From assembly GCF_048060095.1 (NCBI RefSeq), contig NZ_JBLUOA010000001.1:1736001-1800000 (forward strand): a stretch of DNA of 64,000 bases, written 5' to 3'. Below, piece after piece: positions 51,376 through 58,669 of this stretch. Each line of letters starts with the position of its first letter. Position 1 is the first letter of the stretch. The position numbers and the translations under genes are program-made. Below the pieces are notes generated by a model. That model was not told where the DNA came from. It searched no databases and was given only the letters and a program-made list of their open reading frames with translations. This DNA comes from JBLUOA01 sp048060095 (lineage in GTDB: Bacteria > Pseudomonadota > Alphaproteobacteria > Rhodobacterales > Rhodobacteraceae).

Positions 51376-52899
51376 CTACCCCACGCTCCCCTCAAGCGAG
51401 ATCGCAACCAGCTGCTGTGCCTCAAGCGCGAATTCCATCGGCAAAGCCTGCAGCACGTCTTTGACGAACCCGTTGACGACCAGCGCCACCGCCTCCTCTT
51501 CACCCATACCGCGTTGGCGGCAGTAGAACAGTTGTTCGTCATCGACCTTTGAGGTCGTCGCCTCATGCTCAACCCGCGAGGAGTTATTCTTGACTTCGAT
51601 ATAGGGCACCGTATGCGCGCCGCATTTGTCGCCGATCAGCAAGGAGTCGCATTGCGTATAGTTCCGGCTTTCCTTCGCTTTCGGGTGCATTGAAACCAGC
51701 CCGCGATAGGTGTTCTGCGCCTTGCCCGCACTGATCCCCTTCGACACGATCCGCGACTTCGTGCGTTTGCCCAGATGCACCATTTTTGTGCCAGTGTCGG
51801 CTTGCTGCATGTGGTTGGTGATAGCGATGGAGTAGAATTCGCCCTGACTATCGTCGCCGCGAAGAATGCAAGACGGGTATTTCCACGTCACGGCAGAGCC
51901 TGTTTCGACCTGCGTCCACATCACTTTCGCCCGATCACCCCGGCAATCGGCGCGTTTGGTTACGAAGTTATAGATCCCGCCCTTGCCGTTCTCATCACCC
52001 GGATACCAGTTCTGGACGGTCGAATACTTCACCTCGGCGTCTTCCTCGACCACAATCTCAACCACTGCGGCGTGAAGCTGTGCGGTATCGCGTTGCGGTG
52101 CCGTGCAGCCTTCGAGGTAGCTGACGTAGCTGCCCTTATCGGCGATGATCAGCGTGCGTTCAAATTGGCCCGTATTTTCCGCGTTGATACGGAAATAGGT
52201 CGACAGTTCCATCGGGCAGCGCACGCCGGGCGGCACGTAAACGAACGACCCGTCCGAGAACACGGCGCTGTTCAACGTCGCATAGAAGTTGTCAGACGCC
52301 GGCACCACAGAGCCGAGGTATTTCTTCACCAGTTCTGGATGCTCGCGGATCGCCTCACTGATCGAACAAAAGATGACGCCGGCCTTCTTCAGCTCCGCCT
52401 GAAAGGTCGTACCAACGGAAACGGAGTCGAACACCGCGTCGACCGCGACCTTGCGGCCCTCGGCGGGCGCAGCCTCCGCCCCTTCGACACCCGCGAGGAT
52501 CATCTGCTCCTTCAGCGGAATACCGAGCTTTTCGTAGGTCGCAAGCAGTTTCGGATCGACCTCGTCCAGCGACTTCGGCTTCACTTCCATGCTTTTCGGA
52601 CGGGCGTAGTAATACTGCTCCTGAAACTTGATTTCGGGGTATTCGACCATCGCCCAGTCCGGCTCAACCATCTTCAACCAGCGATCATAAGCAGCAATGC
52701 GCCAGTCGGTCATCCACTCCGGCTCTTCGTTCTTCTCGGAAATCAGCCGCACGATGTCATGGCTCAGCCCCTTGGGGGCATAGTCCATTTCAATCTCGGT
52801 CTCCCAGCCGTATTTGTATTTCCCGGCAAGGGATTTCACGGCCTCGACGGTTTCTTCCTCGACACCTTCTTTTACGTTCACTTCATCCAGTGCAGCCAT
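51376..52899 (-). CDS. sufB: Fe-S cluster assembly protein SufB
   Basis: SufB is the scaffold subunit on which the cluster is built. From ATG at 52899, with GGTAGG upstream, the product is 507 aa. It has the family blocks VPPGVRCPMELSTYFRIN, the TAQLHAAVVEIV region, and the C-terminal EATTSKVDDEQLFYCRQRG with conserved Glu/Cys. The longer frame to 52968 overlaps nifS and is not supported. Confidence 0.96.
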   Translation of the reverse strand: MAALDEVNVKEGVEEETVEAVKSLAGKYKYGWETEIEMDYAPKGLSHDIVRLISEKNEEPEWMTDWRIAAYDRWLKMVEPDWAMVEYPEIKFQEQYYYARPKSMEVKPKSLDEVDPKLLATYEKLGIPLKEQMILAGVEGAEAAPAEGRKVAVDAVFDSVSVGTTFQAELKKAGVIFCSISEAIREHPELVKKYLGSVVPASDNFYATLNSAVFSDGSFVYVPPGVRCPMELSTYFRINAENTGQFERTLIIADKGSYVSYLEGCTAPQRDTAQLHAAVVEIVVEEDAEVKYSTVQNWYPGDENGKGGIYNFVTKRADCRGDRAKVMWTQVETGSAVTWKYPSCILRGDDSQGEFYSIAITNHMQQADTGTKMVHLGKRTKSRIVSKGISAGKAQNTYRGLVSMHPKAKESRNYTQCDSLLIGDKCGAHTVPYIEVKNNSSRVEHEATTSKVDDEQLFYCRQRGMGEEEAVALVVNGFVKDVLQALPMEFALEAQQLVAISLEGSVG

Positions 52900-52915
52900 C
52901 ATCCTACCCGTTTTT

Positions 52916-53959
52916 TCACGCCACGCGCGTTTTGCGTCTGGCATATGCGCTTGTCCAAGCATCGACAAACCGCATCACCTGCTCTTCCGTCGTCGTCGGG
53001 CCGAGAGAGACCCGAATGGCCGAGGATGCGACGCTGTCGTCATACCCCATCGCCATAAGCACGCGGCTCGCCCGGACCTTGCCCGAAGAACAGGCCGATC
53101 CCGCCGAAACAGAAAATCCAGCCAAATCCATCTGCATTACCTGCGTTTCACCCTTCCAGCCGGGGGTGGCAAAGCAAGACGTATTTGGAATCCGTTGCGC
53201 GCCTTTCCCGACAAAAATAGTCTCTTTTGCAGATTCTTCCAGAGCTTTTTCTAGAATGTTTCTAAGTTTCTCAACTTTCGCCCAAACACCATCGCTCAAA
53301 TCACGAGCTGCCGCCTCCGCCGCCGCGCCAAATCCGGCGACCCCAATGATGTTCTCAGTGCCGGATCTGCGGCCCATTTCCTGACCGCCACCTTTGATCT
53401 GAGCCGGAACATCAGTGCCCCGTCGCACGACCAAGGCACCGACACCTTTCGGCCCACCGATCTTGTGGGCGGAAATCAAAGCCATCTCAACCCCACACCA
53501 GTTGAACGCAAACGGCACCTTGCCGAACGCTTGCGTTGCGTCCGTCACGGCCAACCCGTCCGGCAAGTCTTGCAGAACCCCGGTTTCGCTGTTCGCGGCC
53601 TGCAAGACCGATCGACCGGGATCAGCAACGTCAACCCGCCCATCACGATCCGCCGAAAGCTGCTCCGCCACCCACGCCGCAACCGCGTCATGTTCAACCG
53701 CAGAACCAACCAACCCACGCCCCGCAAGCGCAAGCGCTGCCGCTTCCGTCGCGCTCGACGTAAAGATCACGTCCGCGCCATCCGCCCCAAATGCCGCCGC
53801 AACCTGCGCTCGCGCCTTCTCAACCAGAGCCTTCGCCGCCCGCCCTTCTGCATGAACAGAGGATGGATTGCCCACGACATCCATCGCAGCAATCATCGCC
53901 TCGCGCGCCTCCGGGCGTAGCGGTGCCGTCGCGTTCCAGTCGAGGTAGGCCCGATCCAT
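52916..53959 (-). CDS. Cysteine desulfurase, class I (NifS/IscS-like)
   Basis: This 347-aa PLP enzyme starts at ATG 53959 (MDRAYLDWNATAPLRPEARE). It has the PLP lysine in SAHKIGGPKG and the class I catalytic cysteine in SACSSGKVRAS. The operon therefore encodes two desulfurases of different classes. An AT-rich stretch (about 53205-53280, near 35% GC in one 60-bp block) interrupts otherwise GC-rich codons and contains an IscR-like palindrome. The catalytic blocks are intact. Confidence 0.9.
   Translation of the reverse strand: MDRAYLDWNATAPLRPEAREAMIAAMDVVGNPSSVHAEGRAAKALVEKARAQVAAAFGADGADVIFTSSATEAAALALAGRGLVGSAVEHDAVAAWVAEQLSADRDGRVDVADPGRSVLQAANSETGVLQDLPDGLAVTDATQAFGKVPFAFNWCGVEMALISAHKIGGPKGVGALVVRRGTDVPAQIKGGGQEMGRRSGTENIIGVAGFGAAAEAAARDLSDGVWAKVEKLRNILEKALEESAKETIFVGKGAQRIPNTSCFATPGWKGETQVMQMDLAGFSVSAGSACSSGKVRASRVLMAMGYDDSVASSAIRVSLGPTTTEEQVMRFVDAWTSAYARRKTRVA
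53251..53265. promoter_or_regulatory. Second IscR-like palindrome, inside the desulfurase gene
   Basis: The minus strand reads TTAGAA-ACA-TTCTAG, matching TTAGAA-N3-TTCTAA at 11 of 12 arm positions. It lies about 350 bp before the sufB start within an AT-rich coding patch. Whether it binds IscR is inference. Confidence 0.4.
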
Positions 53960-53971
53960 CACGCCCCCAGC

Positions 53972-53993
53972 TTCATCTTGCCGAAAATACTCC
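53972..53993 (+). repeat. Short intergenic repeat, copy 2
   Basis: TTCATCTTGCCGAAAATACTCC matches copy 1 (898-919) except for one base. It lies 12 bp upstream of the desulfurase ATG and is followed by TGGGGC-AGC-GCCCCA (54000-54014), a small inverted repeat. Confidence 0.5.
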
Positions 53994-54050
53994 GGGGTTT
54001 GGGGCAGCGCCCCAATGCGCCGCACTGGCGCAGATGTGCAACGTCACCCT

Positions 54051-54512
54051 TCATCCCTCATCCACCACCGTGAACAGGGTCGGCACAGCCGGACAGGGTG
54101 CCAGATCATTGCTCACCACATCCGACAACCGTGTTTGATGCAGAAAGACGTAAACTTGGGCGCTCAACCCTTCCCACAGACGATTGGTCAAGGATTGCGC
54201 CCGCGACCCCGAAACGCCGCCGGACGCACCGGCACCTGTGTGCATCGCACTAACGGTTTCGTCGACTGCACCAAGAACATCTGCCACGCGGATCTCAGCC
54301 GCCGGACGCGCCAGCCGATAACCACCGCCGGGGCCGCGCACCGATTCGACCAGCTCCGCCCGGCGCAGTTTCACGAACAACTGCTCCAGATACGGCAGCG
54401 AAATATCCTGCCGACGCGAGATTTCGCCGAGCGACACGAGGTCATCAGACGGTTGCAACGCCAGATCGGCCAAGGCAACCATCGCATAGCGCCCTTTTGT
54501 GCTGAGTTTCAT
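54051..54512 (-). CDS. iscR: Rrf2-family regulator IscR, cysteine-poor type
   Basis: IscR controls Fe-S biogenesis genes. The 153-aa protein opens MKLSTKGRYAMVALADLAL and has the winged helix (about 1-80) with ISLPYLEQLFVKLRRAELVESVRGPGGGY. The three cysteines that hold the cluster in E. coli IscR are missing. The region reads HTGAGASGGVSGS, and the only cysteine is near the C-terminus (APCPAVP). Rhodobacter IscR is reported to be unusual in this way. It heads the suf operon. Confidence 0.93.
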   Translation of the reverse strand: MKLSTKGRYAMVALADLALQPSDDLVSLGEISRRQDISLPYLEQLFVKLRRAELVESVRGPGGGYRLARPAAEIRVADVLGAVDETVSAMHTGAGASGGVSGSRAQSLTNRLWEGLSAQVYVFLHQTRLSDVVSNDLAPCPAVPTLFTVVDEG

Positions 54513-54591
54513 AGCCCCGACCCCGCAAATTCATTGACCTTAGACGGCCTTACGCTTACTTCCTGAAGACCCGTCCGGCACCCGCCGGAAT

Positions 54592-54606
54592 TTAGAACGG
54601 TTCTAA
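54592..54606. promoter_or_regulatory. Putative IscR operator upstream of iscR
   Basis: TTAGAAC-G-GTTCTAA is a perfect 15-bp palindrome, 80 bp before iscR and 62 bp before the divergent hydrolase gene. Its form and position suit an iron-responsive site bound by the adjacent Rrf2 protein. Control could extend in both directions. Confidence 0.6.
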
Positions 54607-54667
54607 TGAGTCCGAGCGATTTCGTCAAGAATACCGCCCGGCCCGCGACAGAAAGACAAGGACAGGA

Positions 54668-55321
54668 ATGCCCGAGGTTATTTTTCCGGGGCCGGAAGGC
54701 CGCCTTGAAGGACGCTATCACCCGCAAAAGGAAAAAGACGCACCGATCGCCATTGTGCTTCATCCGCATCCGCAGTTTGGCGGAACGATGAACAATCGCG
54801 TCGTCTACAACCTGCACTATACGTTCTACAACATGGGCTTCACGGTCCTGCGGTTTAACTTCCGCGGCGTGGGACGCAGTCAGGGCGAATACGATCAGGG
54901 CGTCGGTGAATTGTCCGACGCGGCCTCAGCGCTCGACTACCTTCAGTCGATGAACCAGAACGCAAAGCACTGCTGGGTTGCGGGCTTTTCCTTCGGCGCG
55001 TGGATCGGAATGCAGCTCCTGATGCGGCGGCCTGAGATCACCGGCTTTATCTCAGTCTCTCCGCCCGCGAACATGTATGACTTTAGCTTCCTCGCGCCCT
55101 GCCCCAGCTCTGGCCTGATCATCAACGGCGGGGCTGACCGGGTTGCGCCGCCGACCGACACCCATCTGCTGGTGGAAAAGCTGCATGAACAAAAAGGCAT
55201 CACCATCACCCACCAAGAGGTCGATGGCGCCGGTCACTTCTTTGAAGAGCCGCATATGGACACGATGCTTGGCAGCGTCGATGAATACGTCCGCCGCCGC
55301 CTGACCGAAACCACACGCTAG
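54668..55321 (+). CDS. Alpha/beta hydrolase
   Basis: The 217-aa cytoplasmic protein has the nucleophile elbow GFSFGAW, an oxyanion-side HPHPQFGGTMNN, RFNFRGVGRSQG, an acid residue in NGGADRVAPP and the catalytic histidine in GAGHFFEE. It is of the dienelactone-hydrolase/YfhR-like small hydrolase type. The substrate is unknown. The ribosome site is AAGGACAGGA. It starts a small operon with the 74-aa and HD-domain genes. Confidence 0.88.
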   Translation: MPEVIFPGPEGRLEGRYHPQKEKDAPIAIVLHPHPQFGGTMNNRVVYNLHYTFYNMGFTVLRFNFRGVGRSQGEYDQGVGELSDAASALDYLQSMNQNAKHCWVAGFSFGAWIGMQLLMRRPEITGFISVSPPANMYDFSFLAPCPSSGLIINGGADRVAPPTDTHLLVEKLHEQKGITITHQEVDGAGHFFEEPHMDTMLGSVDEYVRRRLTETTR

Positions 55322-55338
55322 GAGAAGGGGCTGGCGTC

Positions 55339-55563
55339 ATGAGCATAGTTGAAGATCTTGCAGATGAACTTGCCAAGGACGCGCTGAAAGTCCTCAAGGC
55401 CAGCGGTGACGACAAGGTCATCGCCGAGGTTGCGGAAATCCTCGGCGCAAGCTCCCAAACCGCTCAGGAGGCGTTCCTGACAGCAACCCGCGTCCGCCGA
55501 GCAGATGAACGCGCGCGGCAGTTTCTGAAAGAAAAGCTATCTGCCCTCAAGACCGAAGGCTAG
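55339..55563 (+). CDS. Hypothetical helical protein (74 aa)
   Basis: This soluble protein is predicted to be all helical, with charged heptad-like stretches (IVEDLADELAKDALKVLK and ADERARQFLKEKLSALKTEG). It lies 17 bp after the hydrolase and 9 bp before the HD-domain gene. An AGGAGAAGG ribosome site is visible. I recognise no named family. Confidence 0.78.
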   Translation: MSIVEDLADELAKDALKVLKASGDDKVIAEVAEILGASSQTAQEAFLTATRVRRADERARQFLKEKLSALKTEG

Positions 55564-55572
55564 ACGGGGGCG

Positions 55573-56172
55573 ATGCGGGATCAGGTCATCACCACCGACA
55601 GGCTGGCCCGGCAGTTCGCGTTTCTTCAGGAAATAGACAAGCTGAAATCGATCCTGCGGGCGACACCGCTGACCGACAATTCGCGCCTGGAAAACTCCGC
55701 CGAACATAGCTGGCACATCGCGATGTATGCGTTCGTCTTGGCGGATCAGGCTTCCCCCGCGGTTCAGATCGATCGCGTCATCAAGATGCTGCTGCTTCAC
55801 GACATCGTAGAGATTGACGCAGGTGATGCCCCGATCCACGCTCAGATCGACACCAATATTCAAGACGCAAAAGAACAGGCCGCCGCTGATCGGATTTTCG
55901 GACTGCTCCCGGACGATCAAGCCAGCGCCTTCCGCACCCTCTGGGACGAATTCGAGGCGGCCAAGACTCCAGACGCTATCTTCGCGAAATCCATCGACCG
56001 GGTGCAACCGCTCCTTCTGAACCTGGCGTCAGGCGGCGGCAGTTGGGAAGAATACGACGTCACGCTGTCCCAGATCGACAGCCGGGTCGGTGGAAAAGTG
56101 AACCGTGGCGCGCCTGCGGTCTGGTCCTATGTCCGCGATCTGATCCGCCCATGGTTCGAACGCGCTCAATAA
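55573..56172 (+). CDS. HD-domain phosphohydrolase (YfbR-like)
   Basis: The 199-aa protein has the HD metal site in EHSWH (first His) and LLHDIVEIDAGD (HD pair), with a later conserved Asp in KSIDRVQP. The layout matches the YfbR/HD_3 group, which includes 5'-deoxyribonucleotidases. The exact substrate is not shown by sequence. It converges on a membrane protein gene with 7 bp between the stops. Confidence 0.88.
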   Translation: MRDQVITTDRLARQFAFLQEIDKLKSILRATPLTDNSRLENSAEHSWHIAMYAFVLADQASPAVQIDRVIKMLLLHDIVEIDAGDAPIHAQIDTNIQDAKEQAAADRIFGLLPDDQASAFRTLWDEFEAAKTPDAIFAKSIDRVQPLLLNLASGGGSWEEYDVTLSQIDSRVGGKVNRGAPAVWSYVRDLIRPWFERAQ

Positions 56173-56179
56173 CCCTTGA

Positions 56180-56740
56180 TCAGCCGATCTGTGACCTGAA
56201 CCAGAAGTAGACCCCGCCGATAATCAGCAGCGGAGCAACCAACAAGATCGCAACCAGCGGCTTCGGCATTTTCCGATCTTTTTGAGGCTTGGCAATCAAA
56301 CACACCTGCGCAGCGACCGGCACGAAAAACAGCAGGAAGGTCCAATTGAACCGCTCCAGCGCGCCAATGTCGGAAAGCCCGAACAGCGTCAGCGTCGTCG
56401 GCCCAAGCACAACCACCCAAGACAGCAGGATTGCCGCAACGATAGCGACCTTGATGCCTTCGTTGTCGCGGCCCTCAACCTCATTTTCTCGCATCTTTTC
56501 GGTGACACGCCGGGTCACAAGACCGACCGCCCAAAGGGCGACACCCAGCACAACAACAAAGATTGGCAGGACATAGATGAACGGCAACGCGCTGAGGCTA
56601 CTCAGATCAAACGGCTCACTCCGCACCCAAAGCGCAAGCACAGCGACGGCCAACAGGCCAAGGATCATTGCGCCCTGCCCTGACCAGCGGGTGATCTGCT
56701 GCGCGCGGGCGAGCGCGTTAAATTCTGCCTCGTGCATCAT
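56180..56740 (-). CDS. Hypothetical membrane protein
   Basis: The 186-aa product starts at ATG 56740, preceded by AAGGA 7 bp upstream. It has six hydrophobic segments in three pairs and a short charged loop with VTRRVTEKMRENEVEGRDNEG. It resembles an uncharacterised inner-membrane protein, and I cannot name a family. Confidence 0.75.
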   Translation of the reverse strand: MMHEAEFNALARAQQITRWSGQGAMILGLLAVAVLALWVRSEPFDLSSLSALPFIYVLPIFVVVLGVALWAVGLVTRRVTEKMRENEVEGRDNEGIKVAIVAAILLSWVVVLGPTTLTLFGLSDIGALERFNWTFLLFFVPVAAQVCLIAKPQKDRKMPKPLVAILLVAPLLIIGGVYFWFRSQIG

Positions 56741-56898
56741 TCTTTGGTCCTTTTCTTCATCCAAAGCGTTGTTCAAAACAAAGGTGGCGGTTTTATGACC
56801 GCTTCATTCGTATACCGCCGCATACCGTCTTTCCCATCGGATTGTTTTGCGCTAGAAGGCGCCAAGCAATCGATTCAAAACAACCGAGAGGCCAGCCC

Positions 56899-58113
56899 AT
56901 GACCAAGATCAAGGTGGAAAACCCCGTCGTCGAACTAGACGGAGATGAAATGACCCGCATCATTTGGGACTTCATCAAGAAGAAACTGATCCTGCCTTAT
57001 CTGGACGTTGATCTGCTATACTATGACCTTGGTATGGAAGTTCGGGATGAAACGAACGACCAAATCACGATTGATGCCGCTGAAAAAATTAAGGAAATCG
57101 GCGTTGGTGTGAAATGTGCTACGATCACGCCCGACGAACAACGGGTTGAGGAATTCGGCCTGAAAAAGATGTGGCGTTCGCCGAACGGGACGATCCGCAA
57201 CATCCTTGGCGGCGTTGTCTTCCGTGCACCGATCATCTGTTCCAACGTGCCGCGCCTTGTGCCCGGCTGGACCGACCCGATTGTCATTGGCCGTCACGCC
57301 TTTGGCGACCAGTATAAGGCGACCGATTTCCTGATGCCCGGCCCCGGCAAACTGACGATGAAATTCGTCGGTGAAGACGGCGAAGTCATTGAGAAAGAGG
57401 TGTTTGATTCCCCCTCTGCAGGTGTTGCGATGGGGATGTATAACCTTGACGCGAGCATTATCGACTTTGCCCGCGCGTCCATGAACTACGGCCTGAACCT
57501 TGGTTGGCCGGTCTATCTGTCGACCAAGAACACCATCCTCAAGGCGTATGATGGACGCTTCAAAGACCTGTTCCAAAAGGTTTATGACGAAGAATTTGCC
57601 GAGAAGTTCGAGGCAGCTGGCATCACATACGAACACCGCCTGATCGATGACATGGTCGCCGCGGCGATGAAATGGTCGGGTAAGTTCGTCTGGGCCTGTA
57701 AAAACTACGATGGCGACGTACAGTCTGACACGGTTGCGCAGGGCTTCGGCTCGCTCGGCCTGATGACCTCGCAATTGATGACGCCGGATGGAAAGATTGT
57801 TGAGGCTGAAGCCGCGCACGGCACCGTCACGCGCCACTACCGCCAGCATCAAAAAGGCGAGGCGACATCGACCAACTCCATCGCATCGATCTACGCTTGG
57901 ACGGGTGGCCTTAAGCACCGCGCGAAACTTGACAGCAACGACGCGCTGATGAACTTCGCCGAAACGCTTGAGAAGGTCATCGTGGATACGGTCGAAAGCG
58001 GTTCGATGACCAAAGACCTCGCCCTGCTGGTGGGGCCGGATCAGAAATGGCTGACGACCGAAGGCTTCCTTGAGAAGATTGACGAAAATCTGAACAAGGC
58101 GCTTGCGGGCTAA
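56899..58113 (+). CDS. icd: Isocitrate dehydrogenase, NADP-dependent
   Basis: This TCA-cycle enzyme oxidises isocitrate to 2-oxoglutarate. From ATG at 56899, with GAGAGG upstream, the 404-aa product begins MTKIKVENPVVELDGDEMTR. It has the substrate loop SPNGTIRN and the metal-binding DDMVAAAMKW. Length and motifs match the homodimeric, eukaryote-like IDH type common in alphaproteobacteria rather than E. coli Icd. Confidence 0.97.
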   Translation: MTKIKVENPVVELDGDEMTRIIWDFIKKKLILPYLDVDLLYYDLGMEVRDETNDQITIDAAEKIKEIGVGVKCATITPDEQRVEEFGLKKMWRSPNGTIRNILGGVVFRAPIICSNVPRLVPGWTDPIVIGRHAFGDQYKATDFLMPGPGKLTMKFVGEDGEVIEKEVFDSPSAGVAMGMYNLDASIIDFARASMNYGLNLGWPVYLSTKNTILKAYDGRFKDLFQKVYDEEFAEKFEAAGITYEHRLIDDMVAAAMKWSGKFVWACKNYDGDVQSDTVAQGFGSLGLMTSQLMTPDGKIVEAEAAHGTVTRHYRQHQKGEATSTNSIASIYAWTGGLKHRAKLDSNDALMNFAETLEKVIVDTVESGSMTKDLALLVGPDQKWLTTEGFLEKIDENLNKALAG

Positions 58114-58135
58114 CAACGCGCCACAACGCAGATTG

Positions 58136-58165
58136 AAAGGGCCGGCGTAATCGCCGGCCCTTTTT
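58136..58165 (+). terminator. Rho-independent terminator of icd
   Basis: AAAGGGCCGGCG (58136-58147) and CGCCGGCCCTTT (58152-58163) form a perfect 12-bp stem with loop TAAT, ending in five T residues. It begins 22 bp after the icd stop. Confidence 0.88.
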
Positions 58166-58270
58166 CGTTAATGGCCACCACTCCGCCGATTACGACAGGC
58201 TTTGCCACCACCTGATTGAACGGGTAGAGATGGCCGATATCTCCGCCAGATTCCGCAGAAAAGGTGCGCC

Positions 58271-58606
58271 ATGCCCGTTCACTATATCTATCTGATCCTC
58301 GCCGTCGCCGCGGAAACTGTCGGCACCTCTGCCCTGCAAGCCAGCCAGCAGTTCACCAAGACGGTGCCGTCGATCCTTGTGGTCGTGTCCTATGCGGTTT
58401 CCTTCTACCTTCTCGCGCTGACGCTGAAGGTTATGCCCGTCGGCATCATGTATGCGATCTGGTCGGGCCTTGGGATCGTGTTCATCGCGATCATCGGCTG
58501 GGTGATTTTCGGCCAGCGACTCGACCTGCCCGCGATCCTTGGCATGACCATGATATTGGCGGGCATTCTGATCATCCACCTCTTTTCCACGACCTCGACA
58601 CACTAA
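58271..58606 (+). CDS. Small multidrug resistance (SMR/EmrE-type) transporter
   Basis: The 111-aa protein has four transmembrane helices. The essential glutamate E15 lies in helix 1 (AVAAETVGTSAL), and GIMYAIWSGLGIV in helix 3 is the family signature. SMR proteins exchange protons for cationic compounds or guanidinium. The subtype cannot be fixed here. It lies between icd and typA with separate spacing, so it is probably its own unit. Confidence 0.92.
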   Translation: MPVHYIYLILAVAAETVGTSALQASQQFTKTVPSILVVVSYAVSFYLLALTLKVMPVGIMYAIWSGLGIVFIAIIGWVIFGQRLDLPAILGMTMILAGILIIHLFSTTSTH

Positions 58607-58669
58607 GGGCTGGCCTTTTCTGCGGTTGCACGGTATGCGCCGCGCAACCCTCCCTTTAAGGCTGATCCA

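Noticed and set aside
51775..53058. Rightward open frame of 427 codons opposite sufB
   Set aside because: Antisense to sufB and the start of the desulfurase gene. The histidine- and arginine-rich product is typical of a frame shadow.
57016..58116. Leftward open frame of 366 codons opposite icd
   Set aside because: Antisense to a fully conserved enzyme with no motif of its own.
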